Assembly: GCA_035633255.1 (NCBI GenBank)
Contig: DASQFD010000057.1
Coordinates: 1-55,592 of the forward strand
From: DASQFD01 sp035633255
GTDB lineage: Bacteria; Actinomycetota; Actinomycetes; Actinomycetales; Dermatophilaceae
DNA length: 55,592 nucleotides
Reading direction: 5' to 3'
Shown: one piece after another, positions 1-7,024 of the stretch
How the letters are laid out: each line of letters opens with the position of its first letter
Position numbering within the stretch: the stretch's first letter is position 1
Notes under the pieces: generated by a model
What the model saw: only the letters and a program-made list of their open reading frames with translations
The model's database searches: none
What the model was told of the DNA's origin: nothing
Position numbers and translations under genes: made by a program

Positions 1-186
1 AGGAACCACAGGGGCTAAAGAGTCTGACCCGCGTGCTCAAGCAACAATCGACAGTTCCTGTCGGTGGTCCCAACCGCCATCCTCATCTACGAGCTGATGA
101 ACATCAGAGCGTCATCGGCGTCCCGGACGACCGCAACCTCATTTTCCCGCCTCCACGGCGGCCAAGCGAAGCGGCCAAGAGTCCTC

Positions 187-696
187 ATGTGGAAGGGCCA
201 CGAGGAGGCGCTGGGGCGCTACGGCTTGACCATGTGCGAGGTGTGGACCGAGCGCGGCTTCGGCGACACCTGCGCCGCGACGATCGTCGCGGACCTGGCC
301 GCGGCCGGGGTGGAGCGGATCAGGGGCTACGACGAGCTGCGCGAGGCTGGTGCGCTCCCGCCGTGGCTCCTCGACGAGGCGGTGCAGCGCAGCCACCGCT
401 CGGCGCTGGTGCGCAAGGACCCGGAGCACTACGGGCCGCTCTTCCCGGACGTGCCGCCGGACCTGCCCTACCACTGGCCGCACCGGTCGCCGGCCGTCGT
501 GGAGCGGGAGCGGCGCCAGGCGGAGAACGCGGTGCGGCGCCGGCAGCGGGCTCTGGAGCGGGAGGCCGAGCGGATCGCCCGGGAGATGGAGCGCGCCCGG
601 CGCCGGCGCAGCCAGGCGGCCCGTCGCGCCTGGGAGACCCGCCGTCGGCGAGCCGCCGAGGAGGCGCGCCCTCGGCCGGAGCCGCCTGCCCGATGA
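187..696 (+). pseudogene. 5'-truncated MSMEG_6728-family protein
   Basis: The reading frame from about base 181 onward carries MWKGHEEALGRYGLTMCEVW and a DTCAATIVADL stretch. I recognise these as the middle of the actinobacterial MSMEG_6728 family, related to pyrimidine-dimer glycosylase-like proteins. Family members normally begin with about 60 further residues before this point (a conserved N-terminal start plus a GWRHHP-like segment). Upstream of base 181 the frame stays open but reads as unrelated, less GC-rich sequence. The C-terminal third is an Arg/Glu/Ala-rich helix. The 169 residues left would lack the N-terminal region, so this is probably a nonfunctional remnant joined to foreign sequence at about 180. 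The family call rests on remembered motifs; the missing N-terminus is an inference. Confidence 0.55.
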
Positions 697-727
697 GCCC
701 AGCCCAGGCGACGGCGTGAGACCGCCG

Positions 728-746
728 GTCTGACTATCTGACAGAC
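728..746 (+). promoter_or_regulatory. Palindrome abutting antitoxin start (possible operator)
   Basis: GTCTG (728-732) and CAGAC (742-746) form a 5-bp inverted repeat with a 9-nt spacer that ends directly at the ATG at 747. Phd/YefM-family antitoxins autorepress by binding short palindromes at this location, so an operator role is likely, but only the repeat itself is seen. Confidence 0.45.
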
Positions 747-955
747 ATGCGCTCCCTGACGGCCACCCAGGCGAGCCGGTCGTTCGCTGCGCTGCTCGAC
801 GAGGTCGAGCGCGGTGCCGTCGTGGTGATCACCCGGGGTGGGCGCCGCGTCGCGCGTATCGGTCCCACGGGCTCGGGCAACGGGGCGGAGGTCCTCGAGT
901 TGCTCGACCAACACGGAGGGGGCGCCGACAGCGACGCTGGCGGTGGCGCTGTCAC
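747..955 (+). pseudogene. Remnant Phd/YefM-type antitoxin, no toxin partner
   Basis: The first about 55 residues (MRSLTATQASRSFAALLDEV, then a VVVITRGGRRVARIGP strand) are a clear Phd/YefM-like fold: N-terminal DNA-binding helices followed by the beta strand. After residue about 60 the frame runs into Gly/Asp-rich and then Arg-rich sequence. It continues to 1532 through the oppositely oriented gene at 1039-1395, which is not plausible coding. The normal C-terminal toxin-neutralising tail and the usual downstream PIN-domain toxin are both absent. The end coordinate is where family-like sequence stops, not a stop codon. It may be a frameshifted antitoxin or a lone regulator; I favour decay. Confidence 0.5.
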
Positions 956-1038
956 TTGCCGTCACTTCTCCGCCAGTCGCGCCGTGACCTCGGCGGGGCG
1001 GGACCGGCTCACCGGCCCGGTCACCCATCGGCCCGAGG

Positions 1039-1395
1039 TCAGCCGGCGTCCACGTCGGCGGTCGCGGCGGTGGTGGACGCGAGCAGCCGGCGGGCGCGGC
1101 GGCCGAGGTCGTGCAGGTCGACCCTGCCCTCCTCGGCGGCGTCCGCGAGCCGGGAGGCCAGGTCGAGCGCCTCGTCGAGCAGCGGCGCGATCCGCGTCGC
1201 GTCCTGCCCCATCTCGAGCAGGATCGCCCGCTCGGTGCGCGAGGCGACGACCGGCTCCTCGACGCCCTCGATCCACACCCGGGTGCGTCGCCCGCCGCCG
1301 CGCTCGGCCCCGCGCAGCGGCTCGAGCGCGTAGATCCGGTCCGCCCGGGCGTACTTGCCGAAGCCCAGCGGCACCATCCTCGTCTGCGTGGCCAC
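1039..1395 (-). CDS. RemA-like (DUF370-type) small protein
   Basis: 118 residues from a GTG start preceded by a G-rich stretch (GGTGGGACGATGGGACC on the coding strand). Residues about 7-60 read MVPLGFGKYARADRIYALEP, then an RTRVWIEG strand and a VVASRTERAIL segment. This resembles the RemA/DUF370 fold: IGFGN-x-VNxDRI, a ligand-binding arginine region and a final strand. RemA proteins of Bacillus bind DNA and activate matrix genes. The C-terminal half here is an Ala/Leu/Glu-rich helix (LLDEALDLASRLADAAEEG) absent from classic RemA. It is divergent from the mycoredoxin gene. The fold assignment is by pattern only; the function is unknown. The longer upstream ORF extension looks noncoding. Confidence 0.5.
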   Translation of the reverse strand: MATQTRMVPLGFGKYARADRIYALEPLRGAERGGGRRTRVWIEGVEEPVVASRTERAILLEMGQDATRIAPLLDEALDLASRLADAAEEGRVDLHDLGRRARRLLASTTAATADVDAG

Positions 1396-1487
1396 GGTCC
1401 CATCGTCCCACCGGCTGCCGACACTCCGGCCCAGCCGCGTGGCGCGTCGCGCCCGAGTGGTCGGTCGCAACGGGTCCCGTCCGGCGG

Positions 1488-1516
1488 TTGACCGGCTTCC
1501 ACGCGAAGCCGAGGAT
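1488..1516 (+). promoter_or_regulatory. Candidate promoter for mycoredoxin gene
   Basis: TTGACC (1488-1493) and GAGGAT (1511-1516) are separated by 17 nt, and the ATG lies 6 nt after the second hexamer. The mRNA could be leaderless; alternatively GAGG at 1511 is the ribosome-binding site. The two readings exclude each other. Confidence 0.35.
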
Positions 1517-1522
1517 GGCCGG

Positions 1523-1831
1523 ATGGGACTGACCGACCTCCTGGCGGGGCGGCCCTCGACCACGCCGCACGCCGAGGCGTTGTCGCGGGCCGAGCACGGC
1601 GTCGCGGTCTACTGGCGACCCGGCTGTCCCTTCTGCGGGCGCCTGCGGATGGCGCTGCGCCCGCACCGCGACGAGGTGGCGTGGGTCGACATCTGGTCCG
1701 ACCCCGAGGGTCGCGCCTGGGTCGCGTCAGTCAACGGCGGCGACGAGACCGTGCCCACGGTGGTCATCGACGGGGTCAGGCACACCAACCCCTCGCCGCG
1801 GACGGTTCTCGCCGCGCTCCGGGCCGGCTGA
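1523..1831 (+). CDS. Mycoredoxin/glutaredoxin-family protein
   Basis: 102 residues. The redox motif is WRPGCPFCGRLR with Cys35 and Cys38. It is followed by the cis-Pro loop (ETVPTVVIDG) and the C-terminal helix of a glutaredoxin fold. Actinobacterial mycoredoxins use electrons from mycothiol to reduce mixed disulfides in the cytosol. The protein is slightly longer than typical because of a 25-residue N-terminal helix before the first strand (VAVYW). The ATG at 1523 is chosen because GAGG lies 8 nt upstream and longer forms read as noncoding. It is divergent from the RemA-like gene. Family assignment is strong; the mycothiol link is from family knowledge. Confidence 0.85.
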   Translation: MGLTDLLAGRPSTTPHAEALSRAEHGVAVYWRPGCPFCGRLRMALRPHRDEVAWVDIWSDPEGRAWVASVNGGDETVPTVVIDGVRHTNPSPRTVLAALRAG

Positions 1832-1858
1832 GCTGCAGACCGCGCGACGGCCTGCCGG

Positions 1859-1899
1859 CCGGCGCGCGGCACCGTGCGGGCCGGCGCGCGGCACCGTGC
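1859..1899. repeat. Direct repeat, 19 bp x2
   Basis: CCGGCGCGCGGCACCGTGC occurs at 1859-1877 and again at 1881-1899 (22-bp period), just after the mycoredoxin stop and before the next start. No function is visible. Confidence 0.6.
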
Positions 1900-1923
1900 C
1901 GGGCGCCGTGGTTGGCTGGTCCC

Positions 1924-3771
1924 ATGGGGCGCCACCGACCTCGACCACGACGGCCCTCCCGGCGCGAGCCGAACCGCTCCGCGACCCGCCGGCCCGCTGC
2001 CGTGCGAGAGCACGCCTTCGAACGAGAAGGCGGCCCCGAGAACGAGCTGCTGCAGGCCCTGCGCGAGGCGCTGCATGACCCGAGCCCCACCCGGTTCCCC
2101 CTGCTGGTGTCGGCGTTCGTCTGCGTCCTCGCGGAGCCCTCCGACGAAGGCGCGTTCGAGGAGGACGCCGCCGGGGAGGAGGACATCGACGACCTCAGCC
2201 TCGACGGAGTCGGGGTCGCCGAGTTCGCCGAGTCCCTGCTTGCCGTCGACGTCGCCGAGACCACCGCCGCCCTGTACGCGCTGGCGGCGCTCACTCCGGA
2301 CGAGTTCCTGGCGCACCGCCTCGAGGCCGCGGCCGGACGCCGCCGCCAGCCGATGCCCGACGCGGTGCGGGGCCTGCACGCGGCGCGCATCACGGGGGCG
2401 GTCCTCATGGGGGACGAGCTCGGTGACGGGGACAACGTCATCCTCGGCGTCACCTGGCCCGGCGGCGTCACGGCGACGCTGGTGACTCTCGTCGACCACA
2501 ACCTCGGCACGGTGGTCAAGGACTGCTTCCCCGTCGACGAGCCGCTCGACGTCGTGGTGGCGATGTACGAGGACCTCCTGCGCCGCGAGGGCGAGCCGGT
2601 CGAGGGCCGCCTCGTGCCCATGGACGTCGCCGACGCGCGCGCCGTGCTGTCCGGCGCCGTCGACAACGGCCGCGGCCGGGGCGGCTTCAGCCCGGAGTAC
2701 GACTGGCCGGCGCCGCGTCCGTTCCTCGAGATGCTGCTGCGCACGATGCCCGCCGACGGGAACCCGTATGCCGGCCGGCCGGCATACCCCGCCATGTCAC
2801 CGGAGGAGGTGGCGACCGGCTTCGCTGCCTCGGCGGAGGCGCGCGGGCTCGGTCTCGCAGACGGTGCACCGGCGCTCTCGGCCGTGCGCCTGCTCGTCTC
2901 GCACGCGGCGGCGGAGCACGGGCACCCGCTGCGGTGGAGCGGCGCGACGGTCGAGGCGACGCTGCTCCGTCTCGCCCTGCAGGGTTCCGACGCCGACGAC
3001 GAGACGCTCGCGGCGGTGCCCGAGGTGTTGGCCCCCCTCGTGCGGTACGTCCACGGGATGCTCGCGGTGCCGGAGACTTCGCGCGACGCGACCCTCGAGG
3101 CCGTCGACCACTGGCTGCCGGTGTTCGAGGGCATGGTGGCCGACGAGGCGCTGGCGGAGATGCGAGCCGAGATGATGGACCTCGACCGCCTCGCCGCCGG
3201 CGACCCCGGGCCCCTGACGCTCCGGGTCCTTGCGCGCGCCGTGGGTGGGCCCGAGGCGCTGGACGCGCTCGACGACGCACCGCTGCCGCGCGAGCCCTGG
3301 CGGACAGGGGCGGTGCCCGATGACGTGCGCGACGTGGTGCTCGAGGTCGCCGGGCAGGTGGACCGCTGGTTCGAGGAGAGCCCCGACGTCGCCGCACTGG
3401 GGAGTGAGCGGGAGGAGCTGCTGACGGCGACGCGTCGCTACCTCGTCGGTGTCGCGGCCGGCGACCCGGCGGTGCTGCGCCGCCGCGCCCGCACCGACAT
3501 CACCGCCTGGGCGGCCGTCTCCACGGTCGGCCGCGCGAACCGGCTCGTCGGCTACTCCCCGGCGCCGCTCCGATCCAAGGACCTCCTGGCCTGGTTCGGA
3601 CTGAGCGGGCCGGCCACCGCGCGAGCCGACACGCTGCTGCGAGCCTTCGGGGGGCAACCTGGCCGCGGTGGCATGGCGCCCGACCTCGGCGACCCGGATC
3701 TGCTCACCCGCAGCACCCGGGCTCGGATCATCCGGCAGCGGGACGCCGCGCGGGGCGGACGGTCAGGGTGA
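1924..3771 (+). CDS. Hypothetical protein with C-terminal DUF6398-like region
   Basis: 615 residues from the ATG at 1924; the N-terminus is very basic (MGRHRPRPRRPSRREPNRS), a start style common in actinobacteria. There are no membrane segments. The middle is acidic and alpha-helical, with a beta-rich stretch around residues 140-210 (ITGAVLMGDE, VILGVTWPG, VTLVDHNLG). The last about 130 residues (helices, then WAAVSTVGRANRLVGY and an SKDLLAWFGLSG helix-turn-helix-like segment) resemble DUF6398. In that family a HTH-type end follows an all-alpha domain. Function is unknown. I see no clear Shine-Dalgarno, and direct repeats lie just upstream. The large opposite-strand frames across this gene are shadows. 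Confidence 0.75.
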   Translation: MGRHRPRPRRPSRREPNRSATRRPAAVREHAFEREGGPENELLQALREALHDPSPTRFPLLVSAFVCVLAEPSDEGAFEEDAAGEEDIDDLSLDGVGVAEFAESLLAVDVAETTAALYALAALTPDEFLAHRLEAAAGRRRQPMPDAVRGLHAARITGAVLMGDELGDGDNVILGVTWPGGVTATLVTLVDHNLGTVVKDCFPVDEPLDVVVAMYEDLLRREGEPVEGRLVPMDVADARAVLSGAVDNGRGRGGFSPEYDWPAPRPFLEMLLRTMPADGNPYAGRPAYPAMSPEEVATGFAASAEARGLGLADGAPALSAVRLLVSHAAAEHGHPLRWSGATVEATLLRLALQGSDADDETLAAVPEVLAPLVRYVHGMLAVPETSRDATLEAVDHWLPVFEGMVADEALAEMRAEMMDLDRLAAGDPGPLTLRVLARAVGGPEALDALDDAPLPREPWRTGAVPDDVRDVVLEVAGQVDRWFEESPDVAALGSEREELLTATRRYLVGVAAGDPAVLRRRARTDITAWAAVSTVGRANRLVGYSPAPLRSKDLLAWFGLSGPATARADTLLRAFGGQPGRGGMAPDLGDPDLLTRSTRARIIRQRDAARGGRSG

Positions 3772-3813
3772 CGCGCCGGCTCGGGCGATGGCCGGGGTTC
3801 GGGAGGCGACTAC

Positions 3814-3829
3814 CGGGGTGCCCACCCCG
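3814..3829 (+). terminator. Short hairpin after the DUF6398-like gene
   Basis: CGGGGTG and CACCCCG flank a 2-nt loop about 45 nt past the stop at 3771. There is no T-run, so factor-independent termination is uncertain. Confidence 0.3.
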
Positions 3830-3927
3830 CCGGAGCGGAGGCCTCTCGCAGCTTCGGGTATGCAGCGACTTCGACCTCGCTGACCCGCGCGGGATGGGAG
3901 GCGCCGCCGACGGCGGCGCCCGGCTCG

Positions 3928-3933
3928 TAGGGT
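3928..3933 (+). promoter_or_regulatory. -10-like TAGGGT before PPOX gene
   Basis: TAGGGT fits the actinobacterial TAnnnT -10 consensus and would give a leader of about 30 nt. That leader contains GAGGAGG just before the ATG at 3972. No convincing -35 is seen. Confidence 0.4.
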
Positions 3934-3971
3934 GAGGTGCACGGCATACCGGATCGTCGTGAGGAGGCGGC

Positions 3972-4391
3972 ATGGACGTGACCACCGCGCTGGGGTTCGC
4001 ACGGGAGCGGAACAAGGGCGTGCTCACCACGATCCGGCGCGACGGGCGGCCCCAGCTCTCCAACGTCATGTATGCCGTGGACGACGCCGGGCGCCCGCAG
4101 GTGAGCGTCACGTCGGACCGGGCCAAGACCCGCAACCTGCTGCGCGACGCCCGGGTGTGCCTGCACGTCACCGACGACTCGTTCTGGCAGTACGTCGTGC
4201 TGGACGGCACCGCGGTCGTCGGCGAGCCGGCGCTCGACCCGCGCGACGCCGCCACCGACGGGCTCGTGGAGTACTACCGACGGCTGCAGGGGGAGCACCC
4301 CGACTGGGGCGACTACCGCGCCGCGATGGTGCGGGACTCCCGGCGGCTGGTGACCATCGAGGTCGGCACCGCCTACGGCATGCTCCGCTGA
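3972..4391 (+). CDS. PPOX-class F420-dependent oxidoreductase (Rv1155-like)
   Basis: 139 residues, split-barrel flavin/deazaflavin-binding fold. It begins MDVTTALGFARERNKGVLTT, followed by the family's IRRDGRPQLSNVMYAVDDAG segment. It then shows VSVTSDRAKTRNLLRDARVCLHV and the C-terminal YRRLQGEHPDWGDYRAAMVRD helix typical of the TIGR03618-type group. Members reduce substrates with cofactor F420 (some bind FMN or heme) in the cytosol; the substrate here is unknown. A strong Shine-Dalgarno (GAGGAGG) precedes the ATG. The gene converges on the cPGS-like gene, with a hairpin repeat between them. Confidence 0.88.
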   Translation: MDVTTALGFARERNKGVLTTIRRDGRPQLSNVMYAVDDAGRPQVSVTSDRAKTRNLLRDARVCLHVTDDSFWQYVVLDGTAVVGEPALDPRDAATDGLVEYYRRLQGEHPDWGDYRAAMVRDSRRLVTIEVGTAYGMLR

Positions 4392-4442
4392 CCTCGCACT
4401 CGGTGCGCGCGAGAGGCGGCCCGTTCCGCGCGCGGCCCCGCG

Positions 4443-4493
4443 GCGTCAGGCGGGAGGTGGCGTCAGGCGGGAGGTGGCGTCAGGCGGGAGGTC
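4443..4493. repeat. 17-bp tandem repeat x3
   Basis: GCGTCAGGCGGGAGGTG is repeated at 4443-4459, 4460-4476 and 4477-4493 (last base C in the third copy). It lies immediately before the hairpin element in the convergent gap. Confidence 0.85.
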
Positions 4494-4552
4494 GAGTGAG
4501 CAGAACACGCCGACAGGACGGCGGCGCACTCGGCGTGTCCTGCTCTCTCGAC
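4491..4552. repeat. Palindromic hairpin element, family A copy 1
   Basis: Two 23-nt arms (4491-4513 and 4530-4552) pair at 21 of 23 positions around a 16-nt loop. The core is CAGAACACGCCGA on the left and TCGGCGTGTCCTG on the right; the outer ends are GTCGAG/CTCGAC. The same core occurs twice at 30201-30395. It lies between the ends of two convergent genes, so it may act as a bidirectional terminator, a REP-like element, or both. The A/C mismatch in the plus-strand stem becomes a G/U pair on the minus strand. Confidence 0.8.
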
Positions 4553-4570
4553 TGCTGGGCGTGATCGCGG

Positions 4571-5929
4571 TCAGCGGGCGAGGGCTCCCACGACCTGCTC
4601 GACTGCCTCGGCGAGCCGGCCCGGCTTCTGCTCGCGCAGCTCGTACCGGGCCCGGATCACCGGGATGCTGACCGACAGCACGCGCGAGAGGTCGATCGGC
4701 GTCCCGGACACGACGGCGTCACACGCACCCGCGGCGGCCACCGCCTCGATGGTCGCGGCCAGGTCGGCCACCTGCGCCTCGCCGTACCCCATCGCGGGCA
4801 GGATCCCCCTCGCGTTCGGGTACTTCGCGTAGGTCGCCGCGAGCGAGCCCACGGCATACGGGCTGGGGTCGACGATCTCGCCGACGCCGGCGCCCTTGGC
4901 ACCCACCACACCGGCACCCCAGCTCATCGAGCCGTGGGTGAGGGTGGGCCCGTCCTCGACCACGAGGACGCGCCTGCCCCGCACCGCCTCCGGGTCGTCC
5001 ACGGTGACCGGGCTGTCGCAGCGCAGCACGGTCGCCGCGGGGTTGAGGGACCGCACCGACGCCTCGACGGCCTCGACGTCCTCGGGCCTGGCCGAGTCGC
5101 ACTTGTTGATGAGCACGATGTCCGCCATGCGCACGTTGGCCTCGCCCGGGTGGTAGGTCGCCTCGTGGCCGGGACGCAGCGGGTCGGCGAGGACGAGGTG
5201 CAGGTCCGGACGGTAGAAGGGCAGGTCGTTGTTGCCACCGTCCCAGAGCACCAGGTCGGCCTCCTCCTCGGCCCGGCGCAGGATCCGCTCGTAGTCGACG
5301 CCGGCGTAGACGACGAAGCCGTTGTCGATGTGCGGCTCGTACTCCTCGCGCTCCTCGATGGTGCAGTCCTGGGCCGTGAGGTCGTCGTAGGTGGCGAAGC
5401 GCTGGCAGGCCTGGGCCGCGAGGTCGCCGTAGGGCATGGGGTGGCGCACGGCGACCACGCGCACGCCGAGGTCGCGCAGGATGCGCGAGAGGTAGCGGGT
5501 GGTCTGGCTCTTGCCCACGCCGGTGCGCACGGCGGTCACCGCGATGACCGGCCTGGTGCTCTGCAGCATCGTGTGCGCCGCGCTCTGCATCCAGAAGTCG
5601 GCGCCCGCGGCGATGCACTGCGACGCAAGGTGCATGACCTGGACGTGCGGGAGGTCGGAGTAGGAGAGCACGGCGACGTCGACACCGTGCTCCCGGATCA
5701 GCTCGCTCAGGCCGGCCTCACCGACGATGGGTATGCCGTCGGGGTACCGGGGGCCGGACAGCTCGGGCGGGTAGGTGCGCCCGTCGATGTCCGGGATCTG
5801 GGTCGCCGTGAAGGCGACCACGCGGTAGGCCTGGTCGTCCTTGAAGACGACGTTGAAGTCGTGGAAGTCGCGGCCGGCGGCACCGAGGATGAGCACCGTG
5901 CGTGGCTCGGCGGTGGACTGGTCAGGCAT
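4571..5929 (-). CDS. Cyclic 2,3-diphosphoglycerate synthetase-like GTPase
   Basis: 452 residues. Residues 10-35 carry VLILGAAGRDFHDFNVVFKD and residues 131-145 a P-loop (VTAVRTGVGKSQTTR). NKCD and KGAGVGEIVDPSPYAVGS follow, with a C-terminal MGYGEAQVADLAATI. This combination is characteristic of the cPGS-like family (archaeal cyclic 2,3-diphosphoglycerate synthetase and bacterial homologues of uncertain role). The ATG at 5929 is preceded by GGGAGCGAC; the 67 extra codons of the longest frame look noncoding. It converges on the PPOX gene. In bacteria the true reaction is unproven, so read this as an NTP-binding ligase/synthetase homologue. Confidence 0.85.
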   Translation of the reverse strand: MPDQSTAEPRTVLILGAAGRDFHDFNVVFKDDQAYRVVAFTATQIPDIDGRTYPPELSGPRYPDGIPIVGEAGLSELIREHGVDVAVLSYSDLPHVQVMHLASQCIAAGADFWMQSAAHTMLQSTRPVIAVTAVRTGVGKSQTTRYLSRILRDLGVRVVAVRHPMPYGDLAAQACQRFATYDDLTAQDCTIEEREEYEPHIDNGFVVYAGVDYERILRRAEEEADLVLWDGGNNDLPFYRPDLHLVLADPLRPGHEATYHPGEANVRMADIVLINKCDSARPEDVEAVEASVRSLNPAATVLRCDSPVTVDDPEAVRGRRVLVVEDGPTLTHGSMSWGAGVVGAKGAGVGEIVDPSPYAVGSLAATYAKYPNARGILPAMGYGEAQVADLAATIEAVAAAGACDAVVSGTPIDLSRVLSVSIPVIRARYELREQKPGRLAEAVEQVVGALAR

Positions 5930-6092
5930 GTCGCTCCCGGGGGCTGGGTCCACCGACGTGACCGACACACCCGAGCCGATGGGTAGTCCTGGCTGCGGGA
6001 CCCGCCGTCCCCACTGTAGGACCCGGCGCGCGGGGGGGCGCGGCCGGTCGCCCGCGTTGACGGGCGCCGGGTCGGCGGGAAAGGCTGCGGGC

Positions 6093-6413
6093 ATGAGTGC
6101 GCCCCCCGGCACGACGACCACCCGGGACAACCCGGACGAGAAGCGGTACGAGGGCTGGGTGGACGGCGCGCTGGCCGGCTACACGGCATACCGGACCGGC
6201 GACGACGTGGTGGTCTTCACGCACACCGTGGTGGAGCCGATATTCGAGGGGCGGGGCGTCGGCTCGGCGATCGTCCGCCACGCCCTCGACGAGGTCCGTG
6301 CGGACGGGACGCGGCGGGTCGTGCCCGAGTGCTCCTTCGTGCGGTCGTGGATGGACCGGCACGTCGACTACCAGCCGCTGCTGCACCCCGGCTCGGCGGG
6401 ACGCCCGGCGTGA
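6093..6413 (+). CDS. Small GNAT N-acetyltransferase (YjdJ/PF14542 type)
   Basis: 106 residues. The single compact acetyl-CoA fold shows GRGVGSAIVRHALDEVRADG (the R/Q-x-x-G-x-G/A loop and following helix). It then ends in VPECSFVRSWMDRHVDYQPLL, a signature of the short GNAT_acetyltr_2-like group. Substrate unknown, cytosolic. GGAAAGG lies about 8 nt before the ATG. Its stop overlaps the GTG of the next gene by four bases (GTGA), so the two are probably co-translated. Confidence 0.85.
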   Translation: MSAPPGTTTTRDNPDEKRYEGWVDGALAGYTAYRTGDDVVVFTHTVVEPIFEGRGVGSAIVRHALDEVRADGTRRVVPECSFVRSWMDRHVDYQPLLHPGSAGRPA

Positions 6414-7009
6414 GCGCCGATCCCACCGCTCCGCTGCAGGTCGGCGTCGTCATCGCGAGCAGCCGCCCCCAGCGGGTCGGCCCCGCCGTGGCCGACTGGG
6501 TCATGGAGGGGACGGCCGAGCGGGACCCCGCGGTCGCGGCCTACCGGCTCGTGGACCTGGCCGCGCTGGACCTGCCCAACTACGACGAGCCGGAGCCGGC
6601 GGCGTCCGGCCACTACACCCAGGAGCACACGAGGCGGTGGTCGGGCATCGTCGCGGGCCTGGACGGGTTCGTCGTCGTCACGCCGGAGTACAACCGCGGC
6701 ATCCCGGGGCAGCTGAAGAACGCCATCGACTTCCTCTACGCCGAGTGGAACGACAAGGCCGCGGCCATCGTCTGCTACGGCTCCTCGGGCGGGCTGCGGG
6801 CGGCGGAGCAGCTGAAGCTGGTGCTGGGCGAGGTGCAGGTCGCGACGGTGCGGGCGCAGGTGTCGATCTCCATCTACGACGACATGACCGACTTCACCAC
6901 GATGTCCCCGCGCGGCCACCAGGCCGGTAGCCGGGCCACCATGCTCGGCCAGCTGGAGCGCTGGGCCGGCGCCCTGCGGACCCTGCGGGCGCCGAAGAGC
7001 GGCGGCTGA
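6410..7009 (+). CDS. NADPH-dependent FMN reductase family protein
   Basis: 199 residues, flavodoxin-like fold. VGVVIASSRPQRVGPAVADW is the FMN phosphate-binding loop. TPEYNRGIPGQLKNAIDFLY is the hallmark motif of the NADPH-dependent FMN reductase / azoreductase family, followed by CYGSSGGLRAAEQL. It likely reduces FMN or quinone-type acceptors in the cytosol. The GTG start sits inside the stop of the GNAT gene, indicating translational coupling. It converges on the hydrolase-glycosyltransferase gene 15 nt downstream. Confidence 0.88.
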   Translation: MSADPTAPLQVGVVIASSRPQRVGPAVADWVMEGTAERDPAVAAYRLVDLAALDLPNYDEPEPAASGHYTQEHTRRWSGIVAGLDGFVVVTPEYNRGIPGQLKNAIDFLYAEWNDKAAAIVCYGSSGGLRAAEQLKLVLGEVQVATVRAQVSISIYDDMTDFTTMSPRGHQAGSRATMLGQLERWAGALRTLRAPKSGG

Positions 7010-7024
7010 GCGCGCCGGCGTGCG

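Noticed and set aside
4443..4552. CRISPR array
   Set aside because: The 17-bp repeats are directly contiguous with no unique spacers and no cas genes; the same holds for the other tandem arrays.
5930..6130. Upstream extension of the cPGS-like gene to 6130
   Set aside because: The extra 67 codons have noncoding composition, overlap the GNAT promoter region, and a better ribosome-binding site precedes 5929.
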